Positions 6,502 through 11,832 of a stretch of DNA of 12,918 bases are shown piece by piece. The notes under the pieces are model-generated. The model saw only the letters and a program-made list of their open reading frames with translations. It was not told where the DNA came from and did no database searches. The stretch covers positions 1-12,918 of the forward strand of contig CAYIWL010000020.1 of assembly GCA_964367085.1 (NCBI GenBank). The letters are read 5' to 3'. Position numbers and translations under genes: made by a program. Within the stretch, counting starts at the first letter, position 1, and each line of letters begins with the position of its first letter. The DNA comes from JACPIN01 sp964367085 (GTDB lineage: Archaea; Nanobdellota; Nanobdellia; SCGC-AAA011-G17; ARS1403).

Positions 6502-7482
6502 ATGGTTGAAAGAAGAAAATTGATAAAATTTGGGACAAGTTCCCATGTCTTATCTATACCTAATTACTGGCTTAGAAAGCACAAGTTGAAGAAAGGAGAC
6601 TTGCTGTACTTTGAAGAAAATAAAAATGGTGAGCTTGTTCTTTTTCCTGAGCTGCAGAGAGAAGAAAACCTGAAGAAGATAAACATCAAGGCTAATAATA
6701 AAAGCATTGAGAGATTAAGCAGGGAGATATTTGCTGCATACATATTCAATTTTCATCTTATCGTGATTTCCGGAGACCATCTGAATAAAATCATGAAAGA
6801 TGTAAGAAAAATTTTGCATAGTTTTGTCGCTCTCGAAATCGTCGAGGAGGATGATAGAAAGATTGTTGCCAAGGATTTTTTGAACTTGAGAGATGTTTCT
6901 GTTCCTGATAATGTAAGAAGAATGGACATAATTATTCGAGGAATGTTTGAGGACATGATTAAATCTGTTCATGGCGAGTTTAACAGCACAATATATGAAA
7001 GAGACTTTGATGTTAACAAGTTTTGTTTTTTGATTTTAAGAGCCGTACATGGAGCGATGGAGAATCCAAGCACGGCTAGAATGCTGAACATACAGAACAA
7101 AGATCTGCTTACTATCTGGTTCTTGAGCATAAACATGGAGGACATTGGCGACGAGATAAAGAGAATTAGCAGGTTTTTAGGAGAGCATAAATTAGATGAA
7201 GATATGAAAAAATCTATCAGATCGATTCTTTTGGATGTTCAGAAATCTTATCTCGAAGTTATGAAAGCCTATTACACTAATGATACTGAGCTGGCGATTC
7301 GTGTCGATTTAGTAAAAGATGTGTTAATCATTGACTGCAACAAGATGTTTGAAAGATATCCATCTATAGGCATAGGCAGGATTCTTGAAAGGCTGAAGAA
7401 GTTAGTTTCAGGAATAGGCTCTATTGCATGGGTTGTGTTTGGAGCAGGAATGGCTGAAGAAAAGAAGTTAATTAAATCTTGA
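6502..7482 (+). CDS. AbrB-PhoU phosphate-uptake-type regulator
   Basis: The 326-residue protein starts with a SpoVT/AbrB swapped-hairpin DNA-binding domain (residues 1-50: RRKLIKFGTSSHVLSIPNYWLRKHKLKKGD). It continues with an all-helical PhoU-like region (about 110-310), seen in helices such as FEDMIKSVHGEF, ENPSTARMLNIQNKD and NMEDIGDEIKRISRF. This architecture is widespread in archaea and is thought to link transcription to phosphate status. No Pst transporter genes are present here, so the pathway is inferred from the family only. The ATG is supported by a TATA box 28 nt upstream. A palindrome overlapping the initiation region suggests a repressed or autoregulated promoter. The 3' end overlaps the convergent phosphoesterase gene by 11 nt. 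Confidence 0.88.
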   Translation: MVERRKLIKFGTSSHVLSIPNYWLRKHKLKKGDLLYFEENKNGELVLFPELQREENLKKINIKANNKSIERLSREIFAAYIFNFHLIVISGDHLNKIMKDVRKILHSFVALEIVEEDDRKIVAKDFLNLRDVSVPDNVRRMDIIIRGMFEDMIKSVHGEFNSTIYERDFDVNKFCFLILRAVHGAMENPSTARMLNIQNKDLLTIWFLSINMEDIGDEIKRISRFLGEHKLDEDMKKSIRSILLDVQKSYLEVMKAYYTNDTELAIRVDLVKDVLIIDCNKMFERYPSIGIGRILERLKKLVSGIGSIAWVVFGAGMAEEKKLIKS

Positions 7483-8065
7483 TAATTTTTCCGCTACAGC
7501 CCGGGTTTATTATTAAAGTTGATTTTATTTTGCCGATTTTATTTTCATTTTCGTGCAAGTGGCCGCAGATGCTGAGTTTTGGCTTTGTTTTTTCTATAAA
7601 CTCTCTAATTGATCTACTGCCTGCATGACCTGATGGAAGAACATCTAAGTTTGTTTTGTATGGTGGCTGGTGTGTGATCAGAATTAATGTTTTTTCTTCT
7701 GATACTTTTTTTACTTTTGGAATTAATTTTTCTAATTCAGAATTTTTTCCTTCAAAGCCGCCGAGACCGAAGCCGAAGAATAAATAATTGTTGATTGAAT
7801 AAATTTTTTTATGAATGTTTATTGCGAACTCTGTTTTTTGGCATGCTCTTGCTAAATCTTGATTTGTTTCATGATTCCCTGGAATGATTAATAAAGGAAG
7901 ATTGGTTTTTTTGAATTCGCTAAGTAACTTTTGTAGATTTCTGCTGAAATTTGTCAAGTCTCCTGCGCAGATTATGATATCTGGTTTTGAGAGCTTTATT
8001 TTCTTTATCAAAACAGAGATTATTTTTTTATTTCCATGTGTGTCTGTGAAGGCGAAGAGTCTCAT
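7472..8065 (-). CDS. Calcineurin-like metallophosphoesterase
   Basis: This is a 197-residue cytoplasmic dinuclear-metal phosphoesterase. The metal-binding motifs are all present and in order: D8-x-H10 (FTDTHGN), G35-D36 (CAGDLTN), G63-N64-H65-E66, T131-H132 (ITHQPP) and G168-H169-L170-H171. The size and the SRSIREFIEKTKPKLSICGHLHE region resemble the YfcE/Icc-related archaeal phosphoesterases, some of which hydrolyse phosphodiesters. The substrate cannot be told from sequence. A TATA box at 8088-8093 is centred about 25.5 nt before the ATG, so transcription starts at or near the start codon. Its 3' end overlaps the AbrB-PhoU gene by 11 nt tail to tail. Confidence 0.93.
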   Translation of the reverse strand: MRLFAFTDTHGNKKIISVLIKKIKLSKPDIIICAGDLTNFSRNLQKLLSEFKKTNLPLLIIPGNHETNQDLARACQKTEFAINIHKKIYSINNYLFFGFGLGGFEGKNSELEKLIPKVKKVSEEKTLILITHQPPYKTNLDVLPSGHAGSRSIREFIEKTKPKLSICGHLHENENKIGKIKSTLIINPGCSGKIIKI

Positions 8066-8087
8066 TATAGATAAAGAGAATCTTTGA

Positions 8088-8093
8088 TTTATA
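8088..8093 (-). promoter_or_regulatory. TATA box of the phosphoesterase gene
   Basis: The minus strand reads TTATAAATC here, with TATAAA centred 25.5 nt before the ATG at 8065. Confidence 0.55.
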
Positions 8094-8125
8094 ACTGTTT
8101 CCTGAAAATGTTGAAATTACATAAG

Positions 8126-8141
8126 CTTACTGTAAGACAGT
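8126..8141. promoter_or_regulatory. Overlapping inverted repeats upstream of the 8178 gene
   Basis: Two perfect short palindromes overlap: CTTACTGTAAG (8126-8136) and ACTGT-AAG-ACAGT (8129-8141). They lie just upstream of the TATA box of the 8178 operon, between it and the divergent phosphoesterase promoter. The core TACTGTA is shared with the palindrome upstream of the AbrB-PhoU gene. This could be a regulator site; no protein can be assigned. Confidence 0.35.
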
Positions 8142-8148
8142 CGATATG

Positions 8149-8156
8149 TTTATAAA
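8149..8156 (+). promoter_or_regulatory. TATA box of the 8178 operon
   Basis: TTTATAAA is centred 25.5 nt before the ATG at 8178, consistent with a leaderless transcript. Confidence 0.6.
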
Positions 8157-8177
8157 TCACTATTCCAAGATAGTAGT

Positions 8178-8576
8178 ATGCAACACCTTACACCTGAAGA
8201 AGAATATGTGCGTAGAACTATGAAAGAAAGATTTGACAGATTTTTTGATCTATATTGTACACCTTTAGTCAATAATACTGAAGTAAGATTGTTTATGAAT
8301 GATAATGAATCTAATAGAGTTCTAATGGAAGAGTTTAGGAGATATGCTGAACAAAGAGCATCTTATGAGGGCTGGGGGTATCAATCAGACAAATTTCAAG
8401 TCACATATATCCCAGCAAAAGAAATGCCAACACGAAGGAGAACCTTTATGGCTAATTCACTTCATGAGAATGTTGCATTTGAAGAGATTAAGCCTAATTT
8501 ATATTTTAGAGCTGAAAAAAGAGATGCTGATGATCTTAGGGATAGATTACTTTCTTTTGTACTTAAATCAAAATAA
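8178..8576 (+). CDS. Unrecognised 132-residue protein
   Basis: I do not recognise this family. The protein is hydrophilic, rich in Arg and Glu, with no membrane segment or signal peptide. The N-terminal half is probably helical (EEEYVRRTMKERFDRFFDLY and NRVLMEEFRRYAEQRASYEG). The second half looks more mixed, containing KFQVTYIPAKEMPTRRRTFM and ending in a helix (KRDADDLRDRLLSFVLKSK). A well-placed TATA box and no ribosome binding site suggest leaderless translation from the ATG at 8178. It is the first gene of a two-gene operon: only one nucleotide separates its stop from the next ATG, so the two products probably work together. Confidence 0.75.
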   Translation: MQHLTPEEEYVRRTMKERFDRFFDLYCTPLVNNTEVRLFMNDNESNRVLMEEFRRYAEQRASYEGWGYQSDKFQVTYIPAKEMPTRRRTFMANSLHENVAFEEIKPNLYFRAEKRDADDLRDRLLSFVLKSK

Positions 8577-8577
8577 C

Positions 8578-8865
8578 ATGAAAAGAAATAAATCACCTTT
8601 GCAGACGACAATGGAAAAAGATGGTTGGGCATTAGTAGCTAATCAGCCTATTAACGATATGAATGAACTTATGAATGGAGGGATACTTAGAGTAGATTCT
8701 GCTTATGAACACTTATTTGGAATCGGAGAATTCTTACCTACAGAGTTGCATCTGGAAAGGGAATATGGCTCTCAATTTAAAGAGGTAAGGTTAGAACAGG
8801 CATATGACTGTGAAGGAAATCCTTTGCCGAGAAATAGGATTGTTGCAATATATGTGAGAGGCTAA
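8578..8865 (+). CDS. Unrecognised 95-residue protein
   Basis: The ATG at 8578 follows the previous stop by 1 nt. The frame is open further upstream to 8344, but that part overlaps the upstream gene in another frame and gives unnatural residue composition, so I reject the longer form. The 95-residue product begins with a basic segment (MKRNKSP) and continues with acidic/polar sequence. The end, VRLEQAYDCEGNPLPRNRIVAIYVRG, looks like strands of a small beta-rich domain. No family or catalytic motif is recognised. Operon position implies a function linked to the 132-residue protein. It converges on the microprotein operon, with 44 bp between the stops. Confidence 0.7.
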   Translation: MKRNKSPLQTTMEKDGWALVANQPINDMNELMNGGILRVDSAYEHLFGIGEFLPTELHLEREYGSQFKEVRLEQAYDCEGNPLPRNRIVAIYVRG

Positions 8866-8874
8866 ATGAGGTAT

Positions 8875-8911
8875 AACTTTCTATAATATCTAGATAAGTT
8901 AAATGAAAGTT
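8875..8911. repeat. Inverted repeats between convergent operons
   Basis: AACTTTC (8875-8881) and GAAAGTT (8905-8911) form 7-bp arms around a loop containing the perfect palindrome TATCTAGATA (8887-8896). The position between two converging stop codons would suit a shared terminator, but the stems are weak and AT-rich. Confidence 0.25.
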
Positions 8912-9011
8912 AGTTTTCCTCCAAGTAACCTATCATAAACCCAGCATCTCCTGCTTCAATATCGTCATTATCAAGCGCTGTTTGAACTGATTTTTTTGAG
9001 TAAATGTTCAT
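8910..9011 (-). CDS. Microprotein C with AGxAGFxxGY motif (33 aa)
   Basis: This 33-residue protein is the last of three tightly packed small genes. Its ATG is preceded by GGAGG (reading into TTAAA, then ATG), an excellent Shine-Dalgarno site that overlaps the end of the upstream small gene. The segment ALDNDDIEAGDAGFMIGY (residues 12-29) matches the acidic microprotein at 6302-6439. Positions A, L, D, I, A, G, A, G, F, G and Y are identical, and six of these eleven shared residues use different codons. It lacks the long acidic N-terminus of the paralogue, having instead the short basic MNIYSKKSVQT. The conserved Gly/aromatic motif suggests a short helix-turn-helix-like interaction module, but no function can be assigned. 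Confidence 0.75.
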   Translation of the reverse strand: MNIYSKKSVQTALDNDDIEAGDAGFMIGYLEEN

Positions 9012-9012
9012 T

Positions 9013-9123
9013 TTAACCTCCGCAGTGAGTGCATTTCTTTTTTGAGGATTCAACTATCCTCATTGGCAGTTTCATTAATTGGTTGCTTAGCAAATCCCCG
9101 ATTGTTCTTTGGTCTATCATCAT
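9013..9123 (-). CDS. Microprotein B ending in a CxxCGG knuckle (36 aa)
   Basis: The start is the ATG at 9123 (a second ATG follows at 9120). It overlaps the stop of the upstream small gene as ATGA and is preceded by GGGAGGTG 5 nt away. The product has an amphipathic helix-like N-terminus (TIGDLLSNQLMKLPMRIVES), a basic linker KKK and a C-terminal CTHCGG. A lone CxxCG knuckle could bind zinc as half of a shared site, through dimerisation or a partner. The final two glycines are encoded by the GGAGGT that also serves as ribosome binding site for the next gene, so they need not be functional. Only 1 nt separates its stop from the next ATG. Confidence 0.7.
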   Translation of the reverse strand: MMIDQRTIGDLLSNQLMKLPMRIVESSKKKCTHCGG

Positions 9124-9257
9124 ATTTTCACCTCCCTTTTCCAGTAATTTTCAATAGATTTTTGTGTTGTTGAAGAAATAAAGTCGAGAAGCTCGGCTTC
9201 CCGTTGTCTGGCGGCAAATTCATGCCATGCCAGGTATGTCTTTTTTAGCAGTTTCAT
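9120..9257 (-). CDS. Microprotein A, first of a three-gene operon (45 aa)
   Basis: The ATG at 9257 has a near-ideal GGAGGTG ribosome binding site 6 nt upstream (9264-9270) and a TATA-like TATAAA at 9301-9306. The 45-residue product is soluble, charged and probably helical: KTYLAWHEFAARQREAELLDFI is followed by a Ser/Thr turn and KSIENYWKREVKI. There is no signal peptide or membrane segment. Parts of the gene use more G+C-rich codons (GCC GCC, CGG, CTC GAC) than its neighbours. Overlap with the next gene (ATGA) and strong ribosome binding sites argue that these are real translated genes. No family is recognised. Confidence 0.7.
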   Translation of the reverse strand: MKLLKKTYLAWHEFAARQREAELLDFISSTTQKSIENYWKREVKI

Positions 9258-9263
9258 TTTTGG

Positions 9264-9270
9264 CACCTCC
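9264..9270 (-). promoter_or_regulatory. Strong Shine-Dalgarno site of microprotein A
   Basis: GGAGGTG on the minus strand, 6 nt before the ATG at 9257. It is noteworthy because most first genes in this window are apparently leaderless, whereas this operon relies on ribosome binding sites at all three genes. Confidence 0.75.
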
Positions 9271-9300
9271 TTGGCTCTTATTACTTAGAAACGTTCTTTG

Positions 9301-9306
9301 TTTATA
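9301..9306 (-). promoter_or_regulatory. TATA box of the microprotein operon
   Basis: The minus strand reads GATATAAAC here, centred about 46 nt before the ATG at 9257. Transcription would start near 9276, leaving a leader of about 20 nt that carries the Shine-Dalgarno site. Confidence 0.45.
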
Positions 9307-9345
9307 TCAGGCGCGGAGGTATATGGCAGGTGTGTCAGTTGAATT

Positions 9346-9369
9346 GAAAATATATGTTAGAAAATATAT
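9346..9369. repeat. 10-bp direct repeat GAAAATATAT
   Basis: GAAAATATAT occurs at 9346-9355 and again at 9360-9369, a 14-bp period, in the gap between the winged-helix gene and the microprotein operon. It may be a regulator-binding repeat, but the AT-rich sequence makes chance plausible. Confidence 0.3.
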
Positions 9370-9388
9370 TTAGAAGTCGCTTGGTTGG

Positions 9389-9721
9389 TTATGCTGCAAT
9401 TTTCTCTTTGATTTTATCTTCCTGGAAGTCTGTATTTATTATTTTATCAAACACGTCGATAAGAATCAATACATAATTATTTTTTGCATTTAATTTGTAT
9501 AGCTTTGCGTTTCCTATGTTTCTTGTATGAAGAATGATTTTAGATTTTTCCAAGTCATCCCACATCCTGAATAATGTGACCCTATTAATGCCTGCTCCTT
9601 CTGCAATATCTCCTAGGGAATGATCTAATTCTCTGCCTTCCAGTAAGTATTCTAGGACTCTTATTTTTGGAGTGTCGCCAAATATTTTCCTAAACAACGT
9701 CGGCTCATCTTGGAATTTCAT
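9389..9721 (-). CDS. Winged-helix transcriptional regulator
   Basis: This is a 110-residue DNA-binding protein of the ArsR/MarR-like winged-helix type. It begins with MKFQDEPTLFRKIFGDTPKIRVLEYLL. The helix-turn-helix follows (SLGDIAEGAGINRVTLFRMWDDLEKSKII), and then the wing (HTRNIGNAKLYKLN). The C-terminal helix (VLILIDVFDKIINTDF) is probably for dimerisation. Similar small regulators are common in DPANN and euryarchaeal genomes. The ATG at 9721 has a TATA-like box (9745-9750) 26.5 nt upstream. It lies 131 bp upstream of the microprotein operon on the same strand, so it may regulate or be co-transcribed with it; this is inference from position only. Confidence 0.87.
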   Translation of the reverse strand: MKFQDEPTLFRKIFGDTPKIRVLEYLLEGRELDHSLGDIAEGAGINRVTLFRMWDDLEKSKIILHTRNIGNAKLYKLNAKNNYVLILIDVFDKIINTDFQEDKIKEKIAA

Positions 9722-9744
9722 ATCTTTTGTTAGATCTTTGTAGG

Positions 9745-9750
9745 TATTTA
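9745..9750 (-). promoter_or_regulatory. TATA box of the winged-helix regulator
   Basis: The minus strand reads TTTAAATACC here, centred 26.5 nt before the ATG at 9721. The 106-bp region between the two divergent genes (9722-9827) should hold both promoters. Confidence 0.5.
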
Positions 9751-9827
9751 AATGTTTCTAATTTGCAATACTTATGTTTCTTTTTTGTAAGATATCTATA
9801 TTAATAATATTTTTCTTTTTTCTTGTG

Positions 9828-10106
9828 ATGGTTAAAATTAATATTATTGAAATGAGAGAAATACAGAAAAAGATGATTAGGATGCTAAAAAACAAGAAAA
9901 AATATGGCGGGGCTCATACTGAGACAGTTCACTTGAGAAATTGCCTTCCTAAACATTTGAGAGGAGAAAAAGTTGTTGATGAGGCTATTCGAGATCTATT
10001 TAGGAAAGGAATTCTATATAATAAAAAATCCACTGGTGAGATACATTGTAGTTTAGATACTGGAAAATTAAAAGATATTAATGAAATTGAAAACTCATGG
10101 CTTTAG
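9828..10106 (+). CDS. Small winged-helix-like protein
   Basis: I start this gene at the ATG at 9828 (92 residues). The frame is open to 9774, but the extra 18 residues would be an isolated run of Phe/Ile in AT-rich promoter DNA. An AT-rich TATA-like stretch near 9797-9805 is at leaderless distance from 9828. The body, KKKYGGAHTETVHLRNCLPKHLRG followed by DEAIRDLFRKGILYNKKSTGEIHCSLD, matches a small archaeal family with a Gly-Gly-x-His-Thr motif and a winged-helix layout ending in 'SLDTGKLKDI'. The family has no established function that I know; nucleic-acid binding is likely. It diverges from the winged-helix regulator and overlaps the Orc1/Cdc6 gene tail to tail by 4 nt. Confidence 0.72.
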   Translation: MVKINIIEMREIQKKMIRMLKNKKKYGGAHTETVHLRNCLPKHLRGEKVVDEAIRDLFRKGILYNKKSTGEIHCSLDTGKLKDINEIENSWL

Positions 10107-11155
10107 AAGTCGCTTAATCTTGTTACTTTGTAGGATTTTCCTTGGATGCCGTTGACTTCTTCGACTTTTATTAAATTTGCTTTTTCTAAGCTGTTAATCT
10201 TTCTTAAGAAAGTCCTTTTGCTTTTATCACTTTGGGTCTTGTCCTTGTAGATGTCGAATATCTCTGCTGTTGTCTTGCTCTGGTTTTGGTTGACTATCGA
10301 GAGTATTTCTTCTTCGTCCTTGTCTAATTCAACGGGTCTTTTGAAATCGCCTATTTTTTCTATTGCCTGCTGTATGTGTTCATTTGTAATCTTTTTAAGT
10401 GATTTTGATTCTGCTATCAACGCTGATTCTCTCAGCAAAAATAATCCAGTTCTTATATCCCCGGATTGCAATGTTTTTTGAGCTACTGCGCTCAGTAAAT
10501 CTTCCTGGATTGTACCTGGGTTAAATGCTAACTGCATCCTTGACTTTAAAATCTGTTTTATCTCCTGCAAGTTATATGAGCGAAATTCTAAAGGATCTGG
10601 CATTAACCTTGATTTCAATCTTGAATCTATCTTGTAAATCCAGTTCTTATCATTTGTGATTAATATCATTGTCTTCCTGTAGATATCCTCTGCGAATTGA
10701 TAAAGTAATTCAAGTGATTCTGCCCTGTCTGCCTCGTCAAAAATAAAAACTGCTGAATTTTGATTTATCCTCTGCTTCATTATCTGCAGCAATTCATCTG
10801 ATGATTTATTATGAGTGAATTTATAATCCAATTGATCGCACAGCTCTAGAATTATTTTATGCGATGTATTCTTTTTCCATAAATTTATGTAGAAGACTTG
10901 GACTTCATCAGTTGTCTCTTCTAATTCTTCCTTTACTTTTAGACAGGCTAGGGTTTTTCCTATTCCTGGCGGGCCGAAGATTACTAAATTCCTTCCGTTC
11001 CTTCTTTGCAGCAATGGCTTGATGCAGTCTGCTACGTACTTGTTTTCGTTTTCCCTGAACTGTATTGGGCCGCGGGGAGTGAAGTTAGTGTCTAGTGCTA
11101 TCTCGTTCTTGAAAATTGAGCTGGAGTCTTGAATGGATTTATCAAATAAGGACAT
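10103..11155 (-). CDS. Orc1/Cdc6-type AAA+ replication initiator
   Basis: These proteins bind replication origins and load the MCM helicase. The 350-residue form begins at the ATG at 11155, chosen because a TATA box (11180-11185) lies 27.5 nt upstream. The longer frame from 11215 would include the promoter. Walker A is GPPGIGKT (residues 61-68) and Walker B is VFIFDEAD (136-143). Sensor 1 is ILITND (N168). An RLKSRL segment follows, and then a lid with GDIRTGLFLLRESA. The C-terminal 80 residues form a winged helix (EEEILSIVNQNQSKTTAEIFDIY and onward). It is somewhat shorter than typical Orc1/Cdc6 proteins (about 400 residues), so a diverged paralogue with another role is possible. I saw no origin recognition boxes next to it. 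Confidence 0.86.
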   Translation of the reverse strand: MSLFDKSIQDSSSIFKNEIALDTNFTPRGPIQFRENENKYVADCIKPLLQRRNGRNLVIFGPPGIGKTLACLKVKEELEETTDEVQVFYINLWKKNTSHKIILELCDQLDYKFTHNKSSDELLQIMKQRINQNSAVFIFDEADRAESLELLYQFAEDIYRKTMILITNDKNWIYKIDSRLKSRLMPDPLEFRSYNLQEIKQILKSRMQLAFNPGTIQEDLLSAVAQKTLQSGDIRTGLFLLRESALIAESKSLKKITNEHIQQAIEKIGDFKRPVELDKDEEEILSIVNQNQSKTTAEIFDIYKDKTQSDKSKRTFLRKINSLEKANLIKVEEVNGIQGKSYKVTRLSDF

Positions 11156-11179
11156 GAAGTATTGAGAATCTTTGAAGGA

Positions 11180-11185
11180 TATAAA
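11180..11185 (-). promoter_or_regulatory. TATA box of the Orc1/Cdc6 gene
   Basis: Minus-strand TTTATATCC is centred 27.5 nt before the ATG at 11155. It lies inside the upstream extension of the reading frame, which is why the shorter start is preferred. Confidence 0.55.
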
Positions 11186-11239
11186 TATTATTGTGCTGAT
11201 TCTCTTGATATTCATTATTAATGGAAAGATTTTTAAAAT

Positions 11240-11596
11240 TTATATCTCTTCCATTCCTTGCTGTGTTAATGCTACTAACCTAATCCCCACTCCCAACTTC
11301 AGAACTGCTGACAACATTGCCGTGTGTTCTTTTCCTGTTCCTGAGACTAAGTTTAAAGCTATTTCCGGATCTTTTATTTTGTTTTTTAATTTTGACTCTA
11401 TCTCTTTTGCAAGCTCTTTTATTCCTTGTTTTTGGTTGATAATAATTAATTCTGTGTTCTTTGCTGCTGTGAAATTTTCTTTTCCGAACTCATTCGTGAT
11501 TAAAAAAACTTGGTCCCAGGTGTTGTCGCTGATGAGATGAGAGACATGACCCCAAGTTCCTTTTCCTGTTGATAAGCATGCTATTAGCGTTGGCAT
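11240..11596 (-). CDS. Small Rossmann-like protein with CARF-like motif
   Basis: This 118-residue protein alternates strands and helices: MPTLIACLSTGKGTWGHV, then DQVFLITNEFG, then TELIIINQ. The stretch DPEIALNLVSGTGKEHTAMLSAVLKLG resembles the 'D-x-T-G-G-T-K' strand-loop-helix of CARF domains, which sense cyclic oligonucleotides in type III CRISPR systems. Here it would be a stand-alone sensor domain: no effector nuclease domain is fused and no cas gene is in the window. A similar fold with a different ligand is equally possible. Starting at the ATG at 11596, it has a TATA box at 11618-11625 about 25.5 nt upstream. It ends 84 bp before the Orc1/Cdc6 start, which has its own promoter. Confidence 0.7.
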   Translation of the reverse strand: MPTLIACLSTGKGTWGHVSHLISDNTWDQVFLITNEFGKENFTAAKNTELIIINQKQGIKELAKEIESKLKNKIKDPEIALNLVSGTGKEHTAMLSAVLKLGVGIRLVALTQQGMEEI

Positions 11597-11617
11597 TTTT
11601 TAGTTTCTTTTATGAAG

Positions 11618-11625
11618 TTTATATA
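11618..11625 (-). promoter_or_regulatory. TATA box of the CARF-like gene
   Basis: Minus-strand TATATAAA is centred 25.5 nt before the ATG at 11596. It lies back to back with the TATA box of the divergent 52-residue gene. Confidence 0.6.
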
Positions 11626-11643
11626 AGTTTTATTGTGAATAAG

Positions 11644-11651
11644 TTTATATA
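11644..11651 (+). promoter_or_regulatory. TATA box of the 52-residue / winged-helix operon
   Basis: TTTATATA is centred 26.5 nt before the ATG at 11674, which supports that short gene as a real, leaderless first cistron. Confidence 0.6.
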
Positions 11652-11673
11652 TCTTGAGTAACTTTTATTTGGC

Positions 11674-11832
11674 ATGCAGGACTTGGTTAAAGTCATCAAG
11701 GGTTTGGAGAGAGAGTTTTTAGATGAGAATAGGGAGCTTCGCGATTCTAACAGGCTAGAGTTTTTAAGAAAGAGGGATGAATTTGTTTCTGAGAAATTAG
11801 TTTTGCGCAGGAAAAATGGCGAGGGAGAATGA
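11674..11832 (+). CDS. Charged 52-residue protein, probable helix
   Basis: This small protein starts at the ATG at 11674 with a correctly placed TATA box, and ends at a TGA that overlaps the next start as ATGA. It is extremely rich in Glu, Arg, Lys and Leu with regularly spaced hydrophobics (VIKGLEREFLDENRELRDS, then LEFLRKRDEFVSEKLVL). A single long amphipathic helix or short coiled coil is the likely structure. The tight coupling to the winged-helix protein suggests that the two form a complex or are needed in fixed ratio. I recognise no family. Confidence 0.72.
   Translation: MQDLVKVIKGLEREFLDENRELRDSNRLEFLRKRDEFVSEKLVLRRKNGEGE

Noticed and set aside
8344..8577. Upstream extension of the 95-residue protein to 173 residues
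   Set aside because: The extra 78 codons overlap the 132-residue gene in another frame, and their composition (runs of Leu/Met/Ile with Lys) looks like a frame shadow. The ATG at 8578 directly after the previous stop is the natural start.
9013..9123. Microprotein B as a ubiquitin-like (SAMP) modifier because of its Gly-Gly end
   Set aside because: At 36 residues it is too short for a beta-grasp fold, and the two Gly codons are the ribosome binding site of the next gene.
9324..9374. Plus-strand 16-codon frame after a GGAGGT motif
   Set aside because: The GGAGGT is only 2 nt from the ATG, too close to act, and the frame is very short. The region is better explained as the upstream region of the minus-strand microprotein operon.
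9774..9827. Hydrophobic N-terminal extension (a possible signal or membrane helix) of the 92-residue winged-helix-like protein
   Set aside because: The Phe/Ile run comes from T-rich promoter DNA between divergent genes, and the family begins near the later Met. A TATA-like stretch lies inside the extension.
10103..11240. A replication origin next to the Orc1/Cdc6 gene
   Set aside because: Flanking gaps are tiny (24 bp to 84 bp) and hold promoters. I saw no repeated G-rich origin recognition boxes and no extended AT-rich unwinding element.
11240..11596. Part of a type III CRISPR system
   Set aside because: Only a CARF-like motif is present; there is no cas gene, repeat array or effector nuclease in the window.
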